NCBI GenBank assembly: GCA_016124585.1 | Contig: WGNL01000015.1 | Coordinates: 1-35,626 of the forward strand | DNA length: 35,626 nucleotides | From: Bacteroidota bacterium | Lineage (GTDB): Bacteria; Bacteroidota; Bacteroidia; Chitinophagales; Saprospiraceae | Reading direction: 5' to 3' | In this document: in pieces, positions 1 through 7,972 of the stretch | Layout: each line of letters starts with the position of its first letter | Numbering within the stretch: the stretch's first letter is position 1 | The notes under the pieces: model-generated | What the model was told of the DNA's origin: nothing | Databases searched by the model: none | The model's input: only the letters and a program-made list of their open reading frames with translations | Program-made: the position numbers and the translations under genes

Positions 1-230
1 AAAGTTGCCGTGATAAAGCCCAATGGCTCGGTGATTAAGCCCAAAGTTGCCGTGATTAAGCCCAATGGCTCGGTGATTAAGCCCAAAGTTGCCGTGATAA
101 AGCCCAATGGCTCGGTGATTAAGCCCAAAGTTGCCGTGATTAAGCCCAATGGCTCGGTGATTAAGCCCAAAGTTGCCGTGATAAAGCCCAATGGCTCGGT
201 GATTAAGCCCAAAGTTGCCGTGATAAAGCC
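1..230. repeat. 42-bp tandem repeat (5.5 units)
   Basis: Five full units and one half unit of 42 bp, each made of two related 21-bp halves that share the core GTGATNAAGCCC. Units are near identical. The only clear variable site is GTGATA versus GTGATT in the first half. It alternates A,T,A,T,A,A over units 1-6, so the array probably grew by 84-bp duplications. The array runs off the left edge. It is open in one plus-strand frame and two minus-strand frames, so it may be coding or a non-coding minisatellite. Confidence 0.97.
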
Positions 231-261
231 TAGCCGTAAAATGGCTTTCTGGAAAGCTTGA
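1..261 (+). CDS. Possible C-terminal end of a KP-rich heptad-repeat protein (partial)
   Basis: The plus-strand frame through the tandem array is open from the window edge to a TGA at 259-261. It reads as alternating seven-residue repeats VIKPNGS and VIKPKVA, followed by a short tail SRKMAFWKA. The only variable site in the array (ATA/ATT) is synonymous (Ile) in this frame but not in the two open minus-strand frames, which is weak support for coding. The 5' end is outside the window. No family is recognised. It could equally be a non-coding minisatellite that happens to be open, because a 42-bp period keeps any stop-free frame open. Confidence 0.3.
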   Translation, partial: KVAVIKPNGSVIKPKVAVIKPNGSVIKPKVAVIKPNGSVIKPKVAVIKPNGSVIKPKVAVIKPNGSVIKPKVAVIKPSRKMAFWKA

Positions 262-266
262 CGTGT

Positions 267-292
267 TAGAGACATTGCCTGCAACGTCTCTA
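267..292. repeat. Palindromic GAGAC-type interspersed repeat
   Basis: Imperfect hairpin: the left arm at 267-278 (TAGAGACATTGC) pairs with 281-292 at 11 of 12 positions around a 2-nt loop. The arm resembles GTAGAGACGTTGC palindromes that recur between genes in many Bacteroidota and cyanobacterial genomes (established knowledge, recalled). It lies just 3' of the minus-strand dienelactone hydrolase gene and could act as a transcript-end hairpin, but no T-tract follows. Confidence 0.6.
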
Positions 293-300
293 CGGTAGGA

Positions 301-1149
301 TTAAAGATATTTCCCAAAAAACGCCAGCGTCCTTTCCCAAGCCAATTTAGCAGCCGCTTCATTGTACCTCGCCTCTGAAGTATCATTATGAAAAGCATGC
401 TGAGCGCCTTCATAAACATATTGCTCATATCGCACCCCAGCAGCTTTTAATTGCTCCTCATAAGCAGCCATGCCAGCATTTACCCGCTCATCCAAGCCCC
501 CATAATGCATTTGAACGGCAGCCTTGATTTTCGGCACATCCTCGGCGGCAGGTTGGCGACCATAAAAAGCGACGGCAGCTTTAAGGCTGGGTACATTTAC
601 CGCCAATGTATTGGCCATCGCACCACCCCAGCAGAACCCGACACATCCATAGCTGCCATTGCAGTCTTCCCTAGTTTTCAGAAAATCAAACGCCCGTATG
701 AAGTTGGCTTGTGAATCCTCTTGCTTCAAAGTCGTGAAAAGCTGACGGGCATCATCCTCGTTGGTGGGAGTGCCACCGAGCGGCGCCAACGCATTGGGTG
801 CAAATGCCAGATAGCCAGCTTTGGCAGCTCTTCGAGCAACATCCTCGATATGTGCGTTCAATCCCCGGTTTTCGTGGACAACCACGACTGTCGCATATTT
901 TTTATTCTTTTTCGGCCTTGCCAAATACGCTTTCATTTCACCTTGCACACCAGACCAAGTCACATATTCCATGTGTAGGTCTTCCCCCGATGTTTTTGCC
1001 CCCGCTTTACAACTGGTTTCTATCAATGGTAAAACAGCCAACGCAGCGGCCATTCCGCCTGTGAGCTTTGCCAATCGTTCAAGGAAAACCCTGCGAGGAA
1101 GCGGTTTGTGGGTGTATTCGTCGTAAAGGTTGATGATTTGTTGGTCCAT
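301..1149 (-). CDS. Dienelactone hydrolase family protein, Tat-type leader
   Basis: An alpha/beta hydrolase of the dienelactone hydrolase (carboxymethylenebutenolidase) family, 282 residues from the chosen ATG at 1149. The frame extends further upstream, but that part overlaps the neighbouring dipeptidase gene and has no leader. The N-terminus carries twin arginines (PRRVFLERLAKL, about 18-29) and a hydrophobic stretch ending near a Cys at 47. This suggests Tat export, possibly with lipidation. Seen motifs: VVVVHENRGL (about 88-97), nucleophile Cys173 in GFCWGG, Asp220 in GGLDERV and His251 in QHAFHND, which together form the family's Cys-Asp-His triad. The substrate is unknown; in heterotrophs these enzymes often hydrolyse lactones or esters. 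It is the last gene of the minus-strand run, 61 bp after the dipeptidase. Confidence 0.9.
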   Translation of the reverse strand: MDQQIINLYDEYTHKPLPRRVFLERLAKLTGGMAAALAVLPLIETSCKAGAKTSGEDLHMEYVTWSGVQGEMKAYLARPKKNKKYATVVVVHENRGLNAHIEDVARRAAKAGYLAFAPNALAPLGGTPTNEDDARQLFTTLKQEDSQANFIRAFDFLKTREDCNGSYGCVGFCWGGAMANTLAVNVPSLKAAVAFYGRQPAAEDVPKIKAAVQMHYGGLDERVNAGMAAYEEQLKAAGVRYEQYVYEGAQHAFHNDTSEARYNEAAAKLAWERTLAFFGKYL

Positions 1150-1210
1150 AGTTGAGTATTTTATTTTGGTAAAAATAGGCCTATGATATGTGATTGTCTG
1201 GGTACTCGTC

Positions 1211-2284
1211 CTATGCCCATGCCCGCCGCAAAAATCGCAACCAATTCCCGTGCATGAAATTTGCCACATCGGCTTGGGAATAGCCCCGGCGCTCCAAAAT
1301 ACCAGTAAATTTCTGCAAATCAGCAATCGTTTCAATATCATATGGACATTGCTCCCGACCAAAGCCACCGTCCAAGTCGGAACCTATGCCGACATGCTCG
1401 GCGTTGCCTGCCAACTGGCAAATATGGTCGATATGGTCAGCGACCCGCTCTAGCTTAAGGCCCATGTTCTCTGGGGTTGATTTGCCTTTTTCCCAACCAT
1501 TGATAATCATCCAGGCATCCATCACTGCCCCAATGACCGCACCACGGGAAAGCAGTTCCCGCAGCATTTCATCCGAAAACTGACGGTTATGGTCGGCCAA
1601 GGCTCTGCAATTGTTGTGACTGGCCCAGATAGGCCCATCGTATTTTTCAATCGCTTGCCAAAAAGCATCGTCGCAAAGGTGTGTGGCATCCAAAATCAAA
1701 TTGAACTCTGCCATTTTCTTCAATAAATCAAGGCCAAGATGGCCCATCTTGCCTGTAGCGTTTGTGCCATTGGCGTAGCGACCGGGACCGTAGTGGCCAG
1801 GCCCAATGGCCCTAAGCCCATAGGCATAGGCTCGCTCCACATAGTCTGGCGTTACCAGCGAATCAGCACCCTCCAAACTCAGAATATAGCCAATAGGCTT
1901 TTCCGCTTGCGCAATGAGGGGGTCATTCCAGTAAGTGAGGTGTGCTTCCAACGAAGGTAAATCCGTGATTTGCGTCAGCTCCCCGGCTTCTTCCATTGCC
2001 CGATACCATGCCAATTGACCTTGGGTATGTGCCCATGCTTGTTCCGGTGAATGCCAGCCAGACAGCGGATTATCGGGTGCGACGTATCGAGCCAATTGCG
2101 TAGCTACCACCAGCCCAATATTGCCCCTGCGCAGTTCCTCAAAACATACCGACGCATTCCCACGACCCGGCAGGTCAGTTTTGCCAGCCTCACGTCGGTT
2201 GATTTCAGCAATCGGTGAACGCAAGTTTCGGTTCCATTCCATCGCATTCATGGAGAGGTCAAGATGGGCATCAATTGTAAACAT
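1211..2284 (-). CDS. Membrane dipeptidase (peptidase M19, renal dipeptidase family)
   Basis: A 357-residue zinc dipeptidase of the M19 family, which cleaves dipeptides and accepts substrates with a D-residue at the C-terminal position (family knowledge). The N-terminal DAHLDL gives the metal-binding HxD (His7, Asp9). Other family signatures are LSLEGADSL with the bridging Glu, LDATHLCDDAFW, ASHNNCRAL with further metal His residues, and GIGSDLDGGFG. Length is typical for the family. There is no signal peptide, so it is probably cytoplasmic like many bacterial M19 enzymes. It is 41 bp downstream of a D-amino-acid PLP enzyme and in the same orientation, fitting release and then breakdown of D-amino acids. 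Start at 2284 chosen because the HxD motif begins only four residues in. Confidence 0.93.
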   Translation of the reverse strand: MFTIDAHLDLSMNAMEWNRNLRSPIAEINRREAGKTDLPGRGNASVCFEELRRGNIGLVVATQLARYVAPDNPLSGWHSPEQAWAHTQGQLAWYRAMEEAGELTQITDLPSLEAHLTYWNDPLIAQAEKPIGYILSLEGADSLVTPDYVERAYAYGLRAIGPGHYGPGRYANGTNATGKMGHLGLDLLKKMAEFNLILDATHLCDDAFWQAIEKYDGPIWASHNNCRALADHNRQFSDEMLRELLSRGAVIGAVMDAWMIINGWEKGKSTPENMGLKLERVADHIDHICQLAGNAEHVGIGSDLDGGFGREQCPYDIETIADLQKFTGILERRGYSQADVANFMHGNWLRFLRRAWA

Positions 2285-2325
2285 ATTAGCAAGTAATTGA
2301 GTGATTGGTTAAGTGAGAGAATAAA

Positions 2326-3426
2326 TTATTGGCTGAGAATTCTATCACGGGCGGTAGTTTTCCAGTGGCCTTTTGCTATATTGTTTTCAACAATAAATAC
2401 TTGCTCATATAATGCCACTGTCGGGCATATATGATAAGGTATGCCAATTAACACATCACCAATTTTGTAATCATGGTTAGTTCCAGCCTCAATAACCAAA
2501 TGTTCTTCACTTTGACTAATGGGAACCAAATGAGGTGCATCCATGAAATAAACCCGTTTTGATATTTCATTTTCTGCTGCTACAGATTTATGGCCTAAAT
2601 CAAGGCATATTTTCGTGGCATCAGGTAGGGAAATAACTCTGGTTACCAGGAAGGCAGCAGGTGAAAAAGGTTGTTCAGAGCATAAGTCCCCATAGCCTTT
2701 GTCCCAGTAAATAAAGGTACCGGGACTACATTCCACGTCTTGCCTTTTGGCATGAATGGGGAATGTGGGCGAGCCTCCTGCGATGATATTTGGATTGTCA
2801 TATCCTGCCGTCACTATTTGTTCTTTCAAATCGGAAACCCTTTTAAAGGCGGCATTGCACAGTTTCGTCCTTTTATCAAAATCAATATCCCTAATATGGC
2901 CATCATAAGCATGCATTCCAACAGGTATTACCCCCTTAATATGCGCACATAATTCATATAGTTCAAAGGCTCTTTCAGGAAATATACCCGTCCTGTGTTG
3001 TCCAATATTAATGTCTAAATAAACTGGCAATTCCAAGTTGTTTTCAGAAAACACCTTACCCATTTCTAGGGCAACTGCTTCATGGTCAACCAAGCATGAG
3101 AAGTTGGTCTGTGGGAATTTTTTGACAACTGCCACCAATCGATGCAATTTGGGGCCAACTGGCTGATAGGCTAACAGCACATCCTTTGCCCCACATTCGC
3201 CCAGCATCTCTATCTCTGCGATCGTTGCAGCTTTGAATTTCGTGACGCCTGCTTCCAGCATCAGTTTCGTGGCACTACTGGATTTGTGGGTCTTAACATG
3301 TGGCCGCAAACGAACCACATCACTTACCATGTTCACTGCATAGGCGATATTCTGACGAACTTGTGCTGGGAGAACCACCAAGGCTGGCGAGTCAATTTCA
3401 TCTATATTTTGAATATAAAACGCCAT
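2326..3426 (-). CDS. D-threonine aldolase / D-serine dehydratase-like PLP enzyme
   Basis: 366 residues of the fold-type III PLP family that contains D-threonine aldolase and eukaryotic-type D-serine dehydratase. The N-terminal alanine-racemase-like barrel has RPHVKTHK, whose first Lys (Lys45) is the expected Schiff-base residue. The C-terminal domain has the family's metal pair as PYHICPT (His332, Cys334), which with a divalent metal acts on the beta-hydroxyl of the substrate. The sequence does not settle aldolase versus dehydratase. A RidA-family gene next door, whose products remove the enamine/imine released by dehydratases, slightly favours D-serine/D-threonine dehydration (inference). 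It lies between RidA (54 bp) and dipeptidase (41 bp) genes, probably in one operon. Confidence 0.88.
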   Translation of the reverse strand: MAFYIQNIDEIDSPALVVLPAQVRQNIAYAVNMVSDVVRLRPHVKTHKSSSATKLMLEAGVTKFKAATIAEIEMLGECGAKDVLLAYQPVGPKLHRLVAVVKKFPQTNFSCLVDHEAVALEMGKVFSENNLELPVYLDINIGQHRTGIFPERAFELYELCAHIKGVIPVGMHAYDGHIRDIDFDKRTKLCNAAFKRVSDLKEQIVTAGYDNPNIIAGGSPTFPIHAKRQDVECSPGTFIYWDKGYGDLCSEQPFSPAAFLVTRVISLPDATKICLDLGHKSVAAENEISKRVYFMDAPHLVPISQSEEHLVIEAGTNHDYKIGDVLIGIPYHICPTVALYEQVFIVENNIAKGHWKTTARDRILSQ

Positions 3427-3480
3427 ATCCTTTGCTGACTATTATTTGGAGGGCTAAATTGGCAAAATAGGACGAATAGT

Positions 3481-3948
3481 TCAAATCTCAACTATTCCCT
3501 CAATTTCCACCGCTACATTTCCCGGAAGCGAACCCATGCCAACAGCACTGCGCACCCCTACCCCATTTTCAGGGCCCCATATTTCGGCGAAGAGTTCACT
3601 ACAGCCGTTTATCACAATCGGATGCTTGTCATAATCAGGAGTTGCATTGACCATGCCCAGCAATTTCACTACCCTTTTCACCTTGTCGAGACTACCAAGA
3701 TGCTGTTTGAGTGCCGCCAAAATGGCAAGGCCACACTGACGGGCTGCTTGGTAACCCGCTTCATCGGATAAGTCAGCACCAAGTTTGCCGAAGATGAAGC
3801 TGCCGTCAGTTTTCACAGAAACATGGCCCGAAAAATAGACTAGGGTGCCCAAGGTGAGGCAGCGCTGGTAAACACCTTTGGAAGTGGGCAGAATGGGCAG
3901 GACAAGGCCCATTGCTGCTATTTTTTCTTCAATCGAGTTGTTGTTCAT
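3481..3948 (-). CDS. RidA (YjgF/YER057c) family protein
   Basis: 155 residues from ATG 3948. A GTG six codons upstream is also in frame but less likely. Recognised as the longer RidA-like subgroup from LVYFSGHVSV, GKLGADLSDEAGYQAARQC, AALKQHLGSLDKVKRVVKLL, GVGVRSAVGMGSLPGNVAVE and EIEGIVEI. Family members hydrolyse reactive enamines/imines made by PLP-dependent dehydratases. The conserved Arg that binds the substrate carboxylate is plausibly the one in VGVRSAVG. The gene directly precedes the PLP enzyme, consistent with quenching its intermediate (inference). It is 45 bp downstream of the beta-barrel receptor gene. Confidence 0.9.
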   Translation of the reverse strand: MNNNSIEEKIAAMGLVLPILPTSKGVYQRCLTLGTLVYFSGHVSVKTDGSFIFGKLGADLSDEAGYQAARQCGLAILAALKQHLGSLDKVKRVVKLLGMVNATPDYDKHPIVINGCSELFAEIWGPENGVGVRSAVGMGSLPGNVAVEIEGIVEI

Positions 3949-3993
3949 TTCGTTTGCTTGATGCACAAATCTAAGTTATTTGGCATCCCATTG

Positions 3994-6384
3994 TTAGTCC
4001 TCCATGTTTTCCTGTGCCTTTTTTTCCTCTTTTTTCTTCTGTTGGTGCAAGCGATAGCTGAATGTCAGGTTGACTTGCGTGGATTGCCACTGGAAGTCGT
4101 TGGAGGAATAGAAATATTCTCCTTCGGTAACAGAACGGTGTCGGCGGGTATTGAAAACATCACTGACGTTGAGGGTCAGGGTGCCGTTGTTTTTCAAAAT
4201 ATCCTGGCTGACAGCTACATCGATAAACCACTGAGGCTTACGGTAGCCTTGTGTTTCCTGTTGTTTTGCCCGGTAATGCCCACGGAGTTGGAGGTCAGTG
4301 TTTTTCCAGAATGTGAACCGTGAAGTGAAGCGGGTGAACCAGCTATAGTTGTCGCTTTTAAAGTCGGCACCCAAGTTGCCACCGTCTTTGATCGCCCGGA
4401 AAAAATTGAAGTTGCCATCCACTTTCCACCATTTTGTGAGGTCGTAAGAAGCGGTAAACTCTGCTCCAAATGCATCCTCGGTATTGAGGTTTTCAGGGCG
4501 TGTAACACTATTACCCAAGGAATCAACCCGGCGGATGCGGTCTATTTCACCTATCGTATGGCGGTAGTAAATAGAGGAACTTAGGGAGCCTTGGTCGAAA
4601 TACTTGATATGACCTAATTCAAAGGCATTGGTAAATTCCGGCTCAAGGTCAGGGTTGCCGCTCCAGAAGTTCCGGTTGTCCGTGTAGGTCATGAAGGGGC
4701 TGAGGTCATTGTAGCGAGGACGACGCACCCGGCGACTGTAACTGATTTGAACAGCATTTTGGTTTGGAAGGTCATAAGTGAAATGGGCACTTGGGAAAAA
4801 GTTCGTGTAGTTGCGGGCATTCACTTCATTGGTTTTCACCAGTTTTGTGGTCACGTCGGTGTGTTCCGCACGCAGACCAAGCTGGTAGGAAAACTTACCT
4901 GTTTTGTTACCAAAAATACCATACGCAGCATGAATCTGTTCATCGTACAAGAACTTGTTGTCAAGCCCTGGGAGTGGCTCCCAGTTGCCATCGTTCAACT
5001 GCGTGACCCTAAAATCATTCAGCATATTGCGGAACGAGCTGCGCACACCACCTTCTATCCTACCTTCTTTTGAAAAAGGGTGAACGTAGTCCACTTGCAC
5101 CAAAAACTGTTTCTCAGTTTCATAATTATAAGAGTTTTGAAGCAGTTCTGGCAAACTGGTGGGGGTAAAGTCAGGGTAGTAAAATTTTTCGGTAAAGTCC
5201 TGGTCTGAGTCTTCCCAGTTGTCCAAAATTCGTACCTCGGCGTTCAGCTCTTGATCCTTGCGGTTGAAGGTTTTCTTGTAGGACAAGGAATATTCCGAAT
5301 TGGGTTCAATCTCATCTTCATCCTGGCTCCTAGTACTAATGCCGGTCGGGTGGTTTTCGTCGAAAATATAATCGGTGTAAATGAGGTCGGTCAGGCGATT
5401 GGAGTCGCTACGACGGAAAGTATATGCGGCAGTCAGGATGTTCTGCGGGTTGAAATAATAATCCAACCCACCCCGGATGCTCTGGTGGAATCCGATATTG
5501 TTTCGTTCGTTCGTTTGCCTGTAAATGAAAGTTGTATCCCCGCTGGACACCCGCTGGTAAATGGAACCTTTACCCGGAGAATTGCGGTAGGAAATGCCAT
5601 AATTGACAAAGAAATTGAGACGTTCCTTGCGGTAATTGAGGTTCAAGGCCACCCCATAGTTGGTTGGATAACCGGTGATGAGGTCGAAGCTACCGTTGAA
5701 ACCATTAGTCCTTTCTTTTTTCAAGATAATATTGATGATGCCGCCAACGCCTTCCGCTTCATAGCGGGCACTTGGATTTGTAATGATTTCCACCCGTTCG
5801 ATGAGGCTGCCCTGCAATTGTTGCAGCCCAGCTGCACCATTGAAACTGACAAGACCACTTGGCTTCCCATCGATGAGAATGCGCACGGCGCCGCTGCCCC
5901 GTAGGCTAACGTTGCCCTCCACATCTACGGAAACGGAAGGGATGTTTGAGAGCAAATCGGCTGCGTTGCCGCCTGCATTTCCCAAGTCTTTGCCCACGTT
6001 GAAGATTTTCTTGTCCAACGACATCTGCATGGTACTTTTCTCAGCCTGAACCACCACTTCCTGAAGGGTGGTAGAGGCAGCACTTAGCTTGATATTGCCC
6101 AAATTGACAGGAACGTTTCCCACTTCTATGTTTTCTATGAAAAAAGGCTCGTAGGCCAAGAATTCAGCTTTGATATAGTAGTTGCCTTTGTTTGCAGCTA
6201 ATGAAAAACTGCCCGATTCGTCGGTAATCGTTCCATCAACGAGCAGACTGTCTGTTTTTGAAAAAAGGCTGACTGTGGCGTAGGGCAAACTAGCACCCGT
6301 CGCTGCATCGGTGATTTTACCTTGGATTTGGGCTTGGAGGCTAAAAATGGAGGTGGTGAAAAAAAATAGTAGGAATGCTCTCAT
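3994..6384 (-). CDS. TonB-dependent-receptor-like outer membrane beta-barrel protein
   Basis: 796 residues from ATG 6384, chosen because it gives a clean signal peptide (MRAFLLFFFTTSIFSLQAQ); an upstream TTG in frame does not. Domain order: signal peptide 1-19; carboxypeptidase-regulatory-like beta domain from about 20 to 105 (IQGKITDAATGASLPYATV); plug-like domain about 110-220 (LQEVVVQAEKS, DLLSNIPSVSVD, VSLRGSGAVRILIDGKPSG); then an aromatic-rich beta-barrel to the end (NPSARYEAEGVGGIINIIL, repeated alternating strands). This matches the Bacteroidota outer membrane beta-barrel family. It ends in an unusual charged tail rich in Lys and Glu. Cargo is unknown; co-orientation with RidA, PLP enzyme and dipeptidase genes suggests a peptide or amino-acid-related ligand (inference). 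No SusD partner is adjacent. Confidence 0.92.
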   Translation of the reverse strand: MRAFLLFFFTTSIFSLQAQIQGKITDAATGASLPYATVSLFSKTDSLLVDGTITDESGSFSLAANKGNYYIKAEFLAYEPFFIENIEVGNVPVNLGNIKLSAASTTLQEVVVQAEKSTMQMSLDKKIFNVGKDLGNAGGNAADLLSNIPSVSVDVEGNVSLRGSGAVRILIDGKPSGLVSFNGAAGLQQLQGSLIERVEIITNPSARYEAEGVGGIINIILKKERTNGFNGSFDLITGYPTNYGVALNLNYRKERLNFFVNYGISYRNSPGKGSIYQRVSSGDTTFIYRQTNERNNIGFHQSIRGGLDYYFNPQNILTAAYTFRRSDSNRLTDLIYTDYIFDENHPTGISTRSQDEDEIEPNSEYSLSYKKTFNRKDQELNAEVRILDNWEDSDQDFTEKFYYPDFTPTSLPELLQNSYNYETEKQFLVQVDYVHPFSKEGRIEGGVRSSFRNMLNDFRVTQLNDGNWEPLPGLDNKFLYDEQIHAAYGIFGNKTGKFSYQLGLRAEHTDVTTKLVKTNEVNARNYTNFFPSAHFTYDLPNQNAVQISYSRRVRRPRYNDLSPFMTYTDNRNFWSGNPDLEPEFTNAFELGHIKYFDQGSLSSSIYYRHTIGEIDRIRRVDSLGNSVTRPENLNTEDAFGAEFTASYDLTKWWKVDGNFNFFRAIKDGGNLGADFKSDNYSWFTRFTSRFTFWKNTDLQLRGHYRAKQQETQGYRKPQWFIDVAVSQDILKNNGTLTLNVSDVFNTRRHRSVTEGEYFYSSNDFQWQSTQVNLTFSYRLHQQKKKEEKKAQENMED

Positions 6385-6561
6385 GGAAAATGGTGATGAA
6401 TGAAAGTTTAAATCGGGTGCAAAAGAGTTAGTGTTCAAAACACAACTTCACATGGGTTGACAGCCAAAAAACAGCCAAAGCTGCATTTTGTTATGCACTA
6501 GTCGCTCAATTCGGGGATTGTGGCGATGAAAAACGGGCGAGAATTGGAATTTTAATGAAAA

Positions 6562-6964
6562 GCACTGCAAACCAATAAGCCGGATTCTGTACTCCGCCGA
6601 AGCGGGCTCCATCATTTATCTGGGGCCGGCCTCACGGACGGCCTCTAGCTGCCTACCCCCCGGCTCGGGCGAGCAGCCCTTTTGCCCCGATGACTCGGGA
6701 CAGCACCGGTGTACATGACATTTCAACCCGCAAGGTTTATCCGCCCTACTTGTTGCCAAGCAGCGCCGTGCGCTCTTACCGCACGTTTTCACCCTTATCC
6801 CGATTGCTCAGGACGGTAATTTTCTGTGACACTCTCTGGCCTCCGTTTTACAGGAGTCCCACCCGTTAGGTGGTGCGGCGCTCTACGTTGTCCGGACTTT
6901 CCTCCAACCTCACGAGCCCAAAAGGACAAGTTCAGCTGGCGATGGAGTAGTTCGCAGTGCCCGG
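6562..6964 (-). ncRNA. rnpB: RNase P RNA (bacterial type A-like)
   Basis: On the minus strand the RNA begins near 6964 and ends near 6562. The ends pair as P1: GCACTGCGAAC at the 5' side (6951-6961) with GTTTGCAGTGC at the 3' side (6564-6574). The universally conserved core GAGGAAAGTCCGGAC follows shortly after the 5' end, and ACAGAATCCGGCTTA lies near the 3' end. Length is about 400 nt. It starts about 10 bp after the stop of the upstream lipoprotein gene, so it may be co-transcribed and processed, or have a promoter inside that gene. The 3' end is followed by about 180 bp before the receptor gene. Confidence 0.96.
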
Positions 6965-6974
6965 CAAAGATACG

Positions 6975-7526
6975 TTATTCCTGCTCCTTGCTCCATTTTA
7001 CCAAAAACTGTTTCCAGGCCACATAGGCACGGGCAAGTGTCCGATCTTGTACCCGGTCGTACCAACCTATGGTAACATCCGTCACTTTGCGACCAGGTTC
7101 GTTGCCAAAAGGCTCTTGGGTAAAGCTGATTCCTTTTTTGGCTGGGATGATTACAGCAGTATATTTTTCGTCAAGGGATGTTATAATCCTGAGATTTTCA
7201 ATATCTAAGTCCTTTAGGGGCAACCTGTACTTGGAGCCTCCGAATATGGAATCTTTATCAGTGGTTTTACGAAGTTCCTGTACTTCTATCACTTGGTTAC
7301 TATCGGCACGGGGCAGGCTCATAGAAAAGGATTTACGGTAGGTTTTACCATTCAAGGAGTCGGGGTAAGTAGAAGGCAATTGCATGGTGAGCAGGTCATT
7401 GAGTGTCCATCTCAAATTGGCAAGGCTGGCATCGGTGGATGGTACTTCAGGTTGTTTTGTTTGACCAGTTTGGGAAAAACAACCAACCGCAAAAAACAAT
7501 AAGAACAACAAGGGGGAAAACTTCAT
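6975..7526 (-). CDS. Hypothetical lipoprotein upstream of rnpB
   Basis: 183 residues from ATG 7526. The start was chosen because it opens a lipoprotein signal peptide, MKFSPLLFLLFFAVGC, with lipobox AVGC (Cys16). The frame is open further upstream without a leader. The mature part is polar and mixed alpha/beta, with TLNDLLTMQLPSTYPDS, KYRLPLKDLDIENLRII and VTDVTIGWYDRVQDRTLARAYV. No family is recognised. It is followed almost immediately by the RNase P RNA. Confidence 0.8.
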   Translation of the reverse strand: MKFSPLLFLLFFAVGCFSQTGQTKQPEVPSTDASLANLRWTLNDLLTMQLPSTYPDSLNGKTYRKSFSMSLPRADSNQVIEVQELRKTTDKDSIFGGSKYRLPLKDLDIENLRIITSLDEKYTAVIIPAKKGISFTQEPFGNEPGRKVTDVTIGWYDRVQDRTLARAYVAWKQFLVKWSKEQE

Positions 7527-7972
7527 GGGCAAAATTTTTTGGCAAAAATAGCTGAAACTGTGCCGGGTTTTGCTGCATACGGAAAAGTCAATAATACTTT
7601 GCACCAAAACTGTGATTTATCGTTGTGAAAATCCAGGTTGCTGCTAATGCTAGAACCACCAATGAAAATCAGGAAGGTTGGTTCATCAGGGGTTATTCCA
7701 AGTGTCATCTAGGGCATTTAAGTGGTAGACGAAAGCCATGTAGTTCATTTCACGGAGACACTGCTCGCTTAAAGTTTCAATTTTCTGAACCAGGAGTAAG
7801 CCCCGAATGATTATGAAAAAAGGCTGAAAAGCAAATTCCGGAGATGGACAGCTTATCACTCGACCAATTGGGCTGATTAGGTATTCGGCATACTAAGAAT
7901 TCTTCTAAAATTGAATTGGATTCCATCGTTGAACCTAAAGCATTTGCCACCCCTGTTTCAGATAAGATTAAG
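7527..7972. other. Intergenic region, no gene recognised
   Basis: About 446 bp between two minus-strand genes. Short frames exist on both strands but none has a plausible start, leader or recognisable motif, and no tRNA-like or strong hairpin structure was seen. It presumably carries the promoter of the downstream lipoprotein and rnpB genes on the minus strand. Confidence 0.5.

Noticed and set aside
1-230. CRISPR array
   Set aside because: The units are directly adjacent with no unique spacers; it is a simple tandem repeat.
1150-1368. Upstream extension of the dienelactone hydrolase frame
   Set aside because: It overlaps the dipeptidase gene, has no leader features, and the ATG at 1149 gives a twin-arginine signal peptide.
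5251-5904. A 217-codon plus-strand frame inside the receptor gene
   Set aside because: Antisense to a clear beta-barrel receptor, with no recognisable family or leader.
7625-7810. Short plus-strand frame in the 7527-7972 gap
   Set aside because: Non-ATG or arbitrary start, no leader, no motif and no neighbouring regulatory signal.
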